Shown: piece by piece, positions 27,688 through 33,578 of the stretch | Layout: each line of letters begins with the position of its first letter | Position numbering within the stretch: the first letter of the stretch is position 1 | From: Spirochaetota bacterium | GTDB lineage: Bacteria; Spirochaetota; UBA4802; UBA5368 | Length of the DNA: 33,578 nucleotides | Assembly (NCBI GenBank): GCA_025457965.1 | Contig: JALOTJ010000023.1 | Coordinates: forward strand, 1 to 33,578 | Reading direction: 5' to 3' | Notes under the pieces: generated by a model | The model's input: the letters and a program-made list of their open reading frames with translations, nothing else | What the model was told of the DNA's origin: nothing | Databases searched by the model: none | Translations under genes and position numbers: made by a program

Positions 27688-28162
27688 CGACGCCATCGCT
27701 CTCCCTGCAGCGTTCGTGACGGAGGACGAATCCTTCCACCGATATCTCAATCACCCCGTACGATCCACCGACCGCCGCACCCGGATTAAAAAGGACCGGC
27801 CGCTCTTTCCGCAGATACCTACTATGCGTATGCCCGAACAGCGCGGCGTCGAACCCGTTGGAGCGAGCCGCCTCGGCGAGCATGCCGTAATCACTCTTTA
27901 CGTAAAAGGCATCGCCGTGCGTTACAAGGATGCGCAGTCCTTCCGTTTCCAGCACCTCCGCCTCCGGAATATCCACCCCCCTCGCGCGGTCCACATTTCC
28001 CGACACGCAAGTCACCGGCACGCCGTGCGGAAGCCGCACGTGCAGCAGGTCGGCAACACCGTCGCCGCAGTGAACGAGGCGATCGAACGGGGCCTCGAGA
28101 TCGATTATGCGCTGCAGCATGACGGTGTTTCCGTGTGAATCGGAAATCACCAGTATCTTCAT
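27674..28162 (-). CDS. YfcE/MJ0936-type metallophosphoesterase
   Basis: 162 residues with the full set of calcineurin-like metal ligands: D8 and H10 (ISDSHGN), D34 (HCGDGVAD), N56 (SGNVD), H82 (THGD) and H111/H113 (GHTH). This small family binds two divalent metals and hydrolyses phosphodiesters; E. coli YfcE and archaeal MJ0936 are the reference members, and natural substrates are unknown. ATG 28162 is chosen because the fold begins there; the frame extends to 28234 with no ribosome site or motif. The gene is divergent from the Lhr helicase (138 bp apart) and its 3' end overlaps the HD-GYP gene. Confidence 0.9.
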   Translation of the reverse strand: MKILVISDSHGNTVMLQRIIDLEAPFDRLVHCGDGVADLLHVRLPHGVPVTCVSGNVDRARGVDIPEAEVLETEGLRILVTHGDAFYVKSDYGMLAEAARSNGFDAALFGHTHSRYLRKERPVLFNPGAAVGGSYGVIEISVEGFVLRHERCRESDGVVTGG

Positions 28163-28300
28163 GGTTTCAACCGGACAGTTTGCATCCTGCGCCCGCTCCG
28201 CTTCCAATAGTGCGGAAAAGAGTGCGGTATGCAATTCCTTTTCCCGTGGACCTAAATTATCGTGGACAAAAACCAGCGAGCGGGGTACTCACAATGCGCC

Positions 28301-31300
28301 ATGAACGAGAACGTCCACTCTTCTTCGCTCGCCAGCTTTCACCCGCTCATCCGCAAATGGTTCGAGGGGCGCTTCGGCGCACCCACACCGGTCCAGGCGG
28401 CGGCATGGACGCGGATTACATCGGACGCGCACGTGCTCGTTACCGCCCCCACGGGAAGCGGAAAAACGCTCGCCGCTTTTCTATGGGGAATCGACCGGAT
28501 GGTTTCGGGGTCCTGGAGCACCGGGCAGACGCGCGTGCTCTACGTCTCGCCGCTTCGGGCGCTCAACAACGATATCCGCCGAAACCTGATTGCCCCGCTT
28601 GGGGAGCTCGCCGCGCTCTTTACCGCGGAACACCAGCCCTTTCCGTCGCTTCAAGTGCTCACCCGAAGCGGTGACACTCCCGCCGACGAGCGCCGGCGCA
28701 TGCTCAGACGGCCCCCCGAAATACTCATCACCACGCCCGAGAGCCTGAACATACTCCTGACCTCGAAAAGCGGCAGGCGGAACCTCGCGGGTGTGACCGC
28801 GGTCATTCTCGACGAGATTCATGCCGTCGCGGGGACAAAGCGCGGCACCCATTTGATGACGGCGGTCGAACGCCTGGTACTGCTTTCCGGCGAATTCCAG
28901 CGCATCGCCCTCTCGGCAACGGTGCGGCCCCTCGACACGGTGGCCGCTTTCGTCGGGGGATACCGCCCTGTCGCGGAGGGGGCGGATGTTCACTTTGAGC
29001 CGCGCAGGGTCCTTGTCATCGATCCGGAAAGCCACAAGCGCTTCGACGTCCGGGTCTCTTTTCCTGAAAACGCGCGCGAGCGGATGACCGACGACTCGTG
29101 GTGGCCTGCACTGGTCGCCGATTTTAAAAATATCATTCATGAGAACCGTTCCACCCTGTTCTTCACCAACAGCCGCCGGACCGCCGAGAAACTCGCCAGG
29201 CTCATCAACGAGAACGAACCCGCTCCGCTCGCCTACTCGCACCATGGGTCGCTCTCGCGCGAGCTCCGCTTGGAGGTCGAGAGCAAGCTGAAAAAAGGCG
29301 AGCTCCGTGCCATCGTGGCGACGAGCTCGCTCGAGCTCGGCATCGACATCGGCGATCTCGACTGCGTTGTGCTGGTGCAGGCTCCGTTCGCGCTCTCGTC
29401 CGCGGTCCAGCGCATCGGCCGGGCCGGACACGGGGTCGGCCAGACGAGCCTCGGCGTGCTGTACCCCACCCACGGCATGGACTTCCTGTTCGCCGCGGTA
29501 ACGGCACGCGCAGTTCTTGAGCGCGACATCGAACCGGTTCGACCGGTCGAGGGAGCGCTCGACGTGCTCGCACAGGCGATCGTTTCCATGTGCTGCGCGG
29601 AGGAGTGGGACATCGACCGCCTGTACGCGCATATACGGACGGCCTGGCCGTACCGGGACCTTCCACGGCGGCACTTCGACATGGTGCTCGAGATGCTCGC
29701 CGGGCGCTACGCCGAGACCAGGCTTCGCGAGCTTTCGCCGCGCGTTTCCATAGACCGCATCGACAACACCGTGCGCGCCCGACAGGGAGCGCCCATGCTC
29801 GTCTATCTTTCCGGCGGCACCATCCCCGACCGCGGCTACTTCGACCTGCGCGTCCAGGACACGCGCGCGCGGATCGGCGAGCTCGACGAGGAGTTCGTAT
29901 GGGAGCGCCGCGTCGGCGAGAGCTTCGCGCTGGGCGCGCAGGTCTGGAGGATACAGCGGATAACGCACAACGACGTCGAGGTCGTGCCGACGGGGGCATC
30001 GCCCGGAATTATCCCCTTCTGGCGTGCGGAGGAGCAGCACCGCGACTTCCACTTCGCCGAAAAGATCGCGCTTTTTTTACAGGATGCGGACAAACGCCTC
30101 GATGAAGACGGCTTCACCGACTATCTCACCGGGCGGTATATGATGGACGCCGCCGCTGCGCGCGAGCTCGCCGATTTTCTCAGGCGGCAAAAGGTCCGGA
30201 CCGGGGCGCCGCTTCCCCACCGCCGGCACCTTCTCATCGAGCACTTCGAGGACCCGCTGAACACCTCGGCGAAAAAGCAGGTGCTGCTTCACACCATGTG
30301 GGGCGGCCGTGTGAACCAACCGCTCGCGCACGCGCTCTCGGCCGCCTGGGAGGAGCGCTTCGGGCATCAACTGGAAGTGACGGCGAACAACGAGTGCGTG
30401 ATGCTCCTGCTTCCGCACGCGTTCTCAAAACGCGATCTCCTCGACCTCCTGCCGGCTGAGAGAATAGAGGAGCTTCTGCGCGGCCGACTCGAAAAAACCG
30501 GATTCTTCGGCGCCCGGTTCAGGGAGAATGCCGGCAGGGCCCTCCTCCTTCCCCGGGGCGGCGTCGGGAAGCGCCTGCCGCTGTGGCTCAACCGCCTGCG
30601 CTCCAGAAAGCTCCTCGAAACCGTCATGGACTTCGAGGATTTCCCGATACTCCTCGAAACATGGCGAACGTGCCTGCGCGATGAGTTCGATATTGCGACG
30701 CTCAAAGCCCTTATATGCGAAGTGCGCGAGGGTGAAATCGAGGTATCGGAGGTCAAAACGTCACAGGCATCGCCCTTCGCCGGCGGGCTCATCTGGCAGC
30801 AGACCAACGACTACATGTACCAGGACGACACGCCCGGGGCTCAGGGAAGATCGCGGTTGAGCGATGACCTGCTCCGGGAGATCGCGGCGGCACCGGGACT
30901 GCGCCCTGACATCCCCGCCGCGATTATATTCGAGCTCGAGGCGAAGCTTCACCGCACCGCGCCCGGCTACGCCCCGGCTACGGCCAATGACCTACTCGAC
31001 TGGCTCAGGGAGCGCCTGATCGTTCCCGCATCCGAATGGGACGCACTGCTCGCCGCAGTCGCCCGCGACCACGGAATGGACCGGGCGCATGTTGAGGACT
31101 CCGTTCGTAAAAAAATCCGGCGCCTCACCATGCCGGGAGCATCGGTGGAATCGCTGTGCGCGCTCGAGATCCTCCCGCTCCTCGCGATGCTGTCAGACGC
31201 CACGGCCGCTCCGGCGGAAAGCGGCGACGCACTGCCCGAGGAGACCGAGGCCCGCGCGGCGGATCTCTTTTCACAGTGGCTTTCCTTTTACGGACCCGTT

Positions 31301-32701
31301 CGGCCCTCTTTTACGGGAGAAGTACTGGGTCTTTCCGCCGAGAGACTTGACCTGTTACTCGCCGACCTTTCAGAAGAACGGCGGGTCGCAATCGGGCACC
31401 TCACAGCCGGAAGCACGGCGGCGGAAATCTGCGACCAGGACAACCTCGAACGGCTTCTTCGCATGCTGCGCCGTTCGCGGCGCGCCGTTTTCAAAGCCCT
31501 CCCGATCGAACGCCTCCAACTCTTCATGGCCGTGTGGCAGGGACTCACTGAAAAGGGAAACGGAATTGAAGCCATGCAGAACCGGCTCGATCAGCTGTTC
31601 GGCTGGCCCGCCCCGGCGGCCGCGTGGGAGGAATACATCCTGCCCGCACGCCTTGACCCCTACCACACCTCCTGGCTCGACAACCTTATGCAGACGAGCG
31701 AGCTGGCCTGGGCGGGCTGCGGCGCGAAAAAGATCACCTTTTGCTTCCAGCGCGAGCGAGATCTTTTTCTCGAGGCTCCGGTGGATATCGAAGAAGCGCT
31801 CGCGCTGATACCCTCCCGGAGGGGACGTTACCCGTTCATGGAATGCGCGCGCCACTCGGGCATTCCCACCGACGAACTCACGGACCGCCTCTGGGATCTC
31901 GCGTGGAAGGGTATTGCAGCCAACGACGGTTTTCACGTGGTTAGGAGCGGCGCGCGGCACGGCTTCTCGCCGTTCACCCGCGACGGTGACGACCCCCGGG
32001 GCGCGCAGGCGGCGTTTCACCGCTGGGAATCGACCCGCCCCATGGCGGGAAACTGGTTCATCGTCCCGGACCCCGGGGGCGAACGCGACGAGATGGAGGA
32101 AGAGGAACTACGGCGCGACCGTGTTCGCGCGCTGCTTCGACGCTACGGCGTGCTGTTCCGGGAGCTCCTGGAACGCGAGCTGCCATTATTGCGCTGGAGC
32201 GAGCTTTTCCGAACGCTAAGGCTCATGGAGCTTTCGGGGGAAATTCTCGCCGGGCAGTTCTTCGAGGGCGTGCCCGGACTGCAATTCGCTTCGCACGAAG
32301 CCTACGACATGATGAAACGAGAATTCCCCGACGACGCAGTCTACCGGATAAACGCCGCCGACCCCGCTTCGCTCTGCGGCTTAAAACTCGAAGCGCTTAA
32401 AGGATCACTTTCTCCGCGCCTTGCCACGACAGGCCTGGTCTTTCACGGATGCCGCCCCGTGCTCGTCGCGCGCAAGAACGGCGCGACGCTCGAGATCAAT
32501 GCGCCGCCCGACTCGCCCCACCTCCACCGTTACCTGGCCGCGTTTAAATCGCACCTGGGGCGACAGTTCAACGCCCCTCATTCGATCCGCGTCGAAACCG
32601 TCAACGACAAGCCGGCCGCATCAAGTGAATACGCGCCGGCTTTTAAAGACATCGGCTTTATTACGCACTACCGCGGCCTGGAACTGCGGAAGCGCTACTG
32701 A
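28301..32701 (+). CDS. lhr: Lhr-type large superfamily-2 DNA helicase
   Basis: About 1466 residues from ATG 28301; a GTG at 28262 would add 13. Superfamily-2 motifs are visible: Q-motif region PTPVQ, Walker A APTGSGKT (K55), DEIH box (D171), SAT and motif VI QRIGRAGHG (from Q370). The Lhr core (helicase, winged helix, unique beta-barrel) covers about the first 850 residues, and a C-terminal extension of about 600 residues gives a length near E. coli Lhr (1538). Lhr translocates 3' to 5' on single-stranded DNA and unwinds RNA:DNA hybrids, with roles in DNA repair. The extension probably includes further winged helices. No clear ribosome site is present for either start. The gene is monocistronic, and the small exported-protein gene after it has its own promoter. 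Confidence 0.92.
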   Translation: MNENVHSSSLASFHPLIRKWFEGRFGAPTPVQAAAWTRITSDAHVLVTAPTGSGKTLAAFLWGIDRMVSGSWSTGQTRVLYVSPLRALNNDIRRNLIAPLGELAALFTAEHQPFPSLQVLTRSGDTPADERRRMLRRPPEILITTPESLNILLTSKSGRRNLAGVTAVILDEIHAVAGTKRGTHLMTAVERLVLLSGEFQRIALSATVRPLDTVAAFVGGYRPVAEGADVHFEPRRVLVIDPESHKRFDVRVSFPENARERMTDDSWWPALVADFKNIIHENRSTLFFTNSRRTAEKLARLINENEPAPLAYSHHGSLSRELRLEVESKLKKGELRAIVATSSLELGIDIGDLDCVVLVQAPFALSSAVQRIGRAGHGVGQTSLGVLYPTHGMDFLFAAVTARAVLERDIEPVRPVEGALDVLAQAIVSMCCAEEWDIDRLYAHIRTAWPYRDLPRRHFDMVLEMLAGRYAETRLRELSPRVSIDRIDNTVRARQGAPMLVYLSGGTIPDRGYFDLRVQDTRARIGELDEEFVWERRVGESFALGAQVWRIQRITHNDVEVVPTGASPGIIPFWRAEEQHRDFHFAEKIALFLQDADKRLDEDGFTDYLTGRYMMDAAAARELADFLRRQKVRTGAPLPHRRHLLIEHFEDPLNTSAKKQVLLHTMWGGRVNQPLAHALSAAWEERFGHQLEVTANNECVMLLLPHAFSKRDLLDLLPAERIEELLRGRLEKTGFFGARFRENAGRALLLPRGGVGKRLPLWLNRLRSRKLLETVMDFEDFPILLETWRTCLRDEFDIATLKALICEVREGEIEVSEVKTSQASPFAGGLIWQQTNDYMYQDDTPGAQGRSRLSDDLLREIAAAPGLRPDIPAAIIFELEAKLHRTAPGYAPATANDLLDWLRERLIVPASEWDALLAAVARDHGMDRAHVEDSVRKKIRRLTMPGASVESLCALEILPLLAMLSDATAAPAESGDALPEETEARAADLFSQWLSFYGPVRPSFTGEVLGLSAERLDLLLADLSEERRVAIGHLTAGSTAAEICDQDNLERLLRMLRRSRRAVFKALPIERLQLFMAVWQGLTEKGNGIEAMQNRLDQLFGWPAPAAAWEEYILPARLDPYHTSWLDNLMQTSELAWAGCGAKKITFCFQRERDLFLEAPVDIEEALALIPSRRGRYPFMECARHSGIPTDELTDRLWDLAWKGIAANDGFHVVRSGARHGFSPFTRDGDDPRGAQAAFHRWESTRPMAGNWFIVPDPGGERDEMEEEELRRDRVRALLRRYGVLFRELLERELPLLRWSELFRTLRLMELSGEILAGQFFEGVPGLQFASHEAYDMMKREFPDDAVYRINAADPASLCGLKLEALKGSLSPRLATTGLVFHGCRPVLVARKNGATLEINAPPDSPHLHRYLAAFKSHLGRQFNAPHSIRVETVNDKPAASSEYAPAFKDIGFITHYRGLELRKRY

Positions 32702-32730
32702 AGCGCACCATCACCCGCAATAAATTCAAA

Positions 32731-32757
32731 TTGACTTTCCCGTCGCCCGGGTATTCT
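32731..32757 (+). promoter_or_regulatory. Candidate promoter of the small exported protein gene
   Basis: TTGACT (32731-32736) is followed by TATTCT (32752-32757, 15-bp spacer) or TTCTAT (32754-32759, 17-bp spacer). It lies 30 bp after the lhr stop and about 35 bp before the ATG. Confidence 0.4.
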
Positions 32758-32790
32758 ATCCGCGCATATATTACACCACGGGAGGAGATG

Positions 32791-33045
32791 ATGAAAAAGT
32801 TGATAGTCGCACTCGTACTTTTATGCGCCGCCTCGGTCTGGGCAGTGGACCTGCGAAACGAGGACTCGCGCCGCTACGAGGTGAAGATCCACTCCGGCGG
32901 TACGACGCACACCTCGATAGAGGGCAGCACCACGCAGATGAGCGTGTGCTCCGACTGCGAGATCGAGGTGGTCGGCGTGGGAAGCGTAAAGGCGAGCGGG
33001 TCGGAAACGGTGGTAATTAAAAACGGTTCGCTCGAGGTACGATAG
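32791..33045 (+). CDS. Small exported beta-rich protein with a CxxC motif (unknown function)
   Basis: 84 residues from ATG 32791, placed five bases after GGGAGG; the neighbouring ATG at 32788 is too close to that site. Residues 1-18 (MKKLIVALVLLCAASVWA) form a clear signal peptide. The mature protein is about 66 residues, rich in alternating short strands (RRYEVKIHSG, EIEVVGVGSVKASGSETVVI) with Thr, Ser and Val, and contains CSDC (C53 and C56). No lipobox fits well, so it is probably a soluble periplasmic protein. I recognise no family. The CxxC could be a disulfide or metal site. The gene has its own promoter and is followed by a strong hairpin. Confidence 0.75.
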   Translation: MKKLIVALVLLCAASVWAVDLRNEDSRRYEVKIHSGGTTHTSIEGSTTQMSVCSDCEIEVVGVGSVKASGSETVVIKNGSLEVR

Positions 33046-33054
33046 GCCTGATCG

Positions 33055-33079
33055 CCGCGGCCCGTCCGACGGGCCGCGG
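33055..33079. terminator. Bidirectional hairpin between convergent gene ends
   Basis: CCGCGGCCCGT (33055-33065) pairs perfectly with ACGGGCCGCGG (33069-33079) around a CCG loop: an 11-bp stem. It lies 10 bases after one stop and 11 before the other, as a shared terminator would. Neither side has a T tract, so termination may need Rho or be inefficient. Confidence 0.5.
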
Positions 33080-33089
33080 TAGCTCCCCA

Positions 33090-33578
33090 CTAGATCTCGA
33101 ACGAATAGACCGCCGAGAGCGTCACCCCGTAGAACATGAGCGTCGTTTCCGGGAACGCGCCGGAATCATCGGCATAGTCAATCGTGAACCACTGGTAGCG
33201 CCCGCCCAGCGTGATGGTGGTGGACGCCGACTCGATATAGTACGCGAGTGAAAGCGTGGTGTTGAACCCGGCCTCGCGCGCGGCGGAAGACCCGCCGCCC
33301 ATGCCCTCGTCACGCTCCTCCCTTCCGAAGCCGTACAGACCGGAGAAGTTGCCGAGCAGAAACAGGCTGTCCACGAGCGGAAGCGTGAGCCCGACTCCCA
33401 GGGCCGGACCGACGCCATAGTGACTGCCCTCCGGCCAGTTGTATCCCATCGCCTTGACTCCCCCGAAAAGCTTTACATACCGGTTGATGGAGTAATTAAG
33501 CGCCGTGTCGGAATCATAACGCTTGATTGACTGGGTTTCGCCGGGCGACATCTCCATATCGTAGACACCGTACAGGAA
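33090..33578 (-). CDS. Outer-membrane beta-barrel protein, C-terminal part (5' end beyond window)
   Basis: The frame is open to the right edge, giving 162 residues ending at TAG 33090-33092. The ATG at 33557 is internal to a longer frame (FLYGVYDMEM precedes it), so the start is off the window. The sequence is a run of amphipathic strands with aromatic girdles: 'YSINRYVKLFGGVKAMGYNW', then VGPALGVGLTLPL, FNTTLSLAYYIES and TITLGGRYQWFTIDY. It ends in a strand SAVYSFEI, close to the aromatic C-terminal signature recognised by the BAM complex. A glycine-rich loop (EGMGGGSSAA) joins two strands. It is a barrel in the outer membrane; porin, transporter or lipid-transport role cannot be told. Confidence 0.65.
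   Translation of the reverse strand, partial: FLYGVYDMEMSPGETQSIKRYDSDTALNYSINRYVKLFGGVKAMGYNWPEGSHYGVGPALGVGLTLPLVDSLFLLGNFSGLYGFGREERDEGMGGGSSAAREAGFNTTLSLAYYIESASTTITLGGRYQWFTIDYADDSGAFPETTLMFYGVTLSAVYSFEI

Noticed and set aside
28481-30052. 523-residue minus-strand open frame
   Set aside because: Antisense to the Lhr helicase core, whose motifs are unmistakable on the other strand.

Overview
The window is GC-rich, densely packed bacterial chromosome with genes on both strands. It looks like a Gram-negative, flagellated, probably anaerobic or facultative bacterium: it has a TolC-type outer-membrane factor, an outer-membrane barrel fragment, FliG, a multi-cluster RnfB-like ferredoxin, and a homocysteine pathway best known from anaerobes. 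My best guess is an uncultured member of Spirochaetota, from the mix of FliG, a CIRCE-controlled heat-shock operon, PyrR, a stand-alone cyclic-nucleotide-binding protein and very large PAS sensor proteins. That assignment is an inference without a marker gene. I saw no rRNA, tRNA, CRISPR, insertion sequence, integrase or phage gene.

Layout. 1-153: tail of a STAS-like protein. 179-1756 (-): TolC-family protein. 2067-2699 (+): lytic transglycosylase, meeting fliG end to end. 2700-4564 (-): an RnfB-like polyferredoxin translationally coupled to fliG (ATGA overlap). A divergent spacer with a very strong hairpin leads to an unusual stand-alone HATPase-fold protein (4971-5624, +). 5608-9418 (-): a co-directional run coding for a secreted DUF3352-like protein, a cNMP-binding protein, a radical SAM protein and a TetR regulator. 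9762-12219 (+): three genes matching the direct homocysteine route from aspartate semialdehyde. 12284-13737 (+): sigma70-type promoter, perfect CIRCE operator, three tandem Hsp20 genes and an intrinsic terminator. 13740-14270 (-): PAP2 phosphatase. 14411-18275 (-): carB-pyrR. 18536-18724 (+): small hypothetical gene. 18804-20702 (-): propionyl-CoA synthetase with a palindrome over its candidate -35. 21085-27687 (+): a 7TM/5xPAS hybrid histidine kinase followed by a PAS/GAF/HD-GYP protein. 27674-28162 (-): small metallophosphoesterase, divergent from a giant Lhr helicase (28301-32701, +). The end holds a small exported protein and a truncated outer-membrane barrel.

How the genes fit together. 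The homocysteine trio would combine aspartate semialdehyde with sulfide using low-potential electrons, so the cell may make methionine without O-acylhomoserine enzymes. The Hsp20 trio would be one HrcA-repressed stress operon. The kinase/HD-GYP pair implies a membrane sensor next to a c-di-GMP-degrading output, and FliG nearby suggests motility as one possible target. The rnfB-fliG coupling is the least expected arrangement. No single locus is clearly a new defence or mobile system. The most notable items are the rnfB-fliG pair, the intact homocysteine trio, the CIRCE-triple-Hsp20 operon, the incomplete HATPase protein and the 45-nt hairpin.
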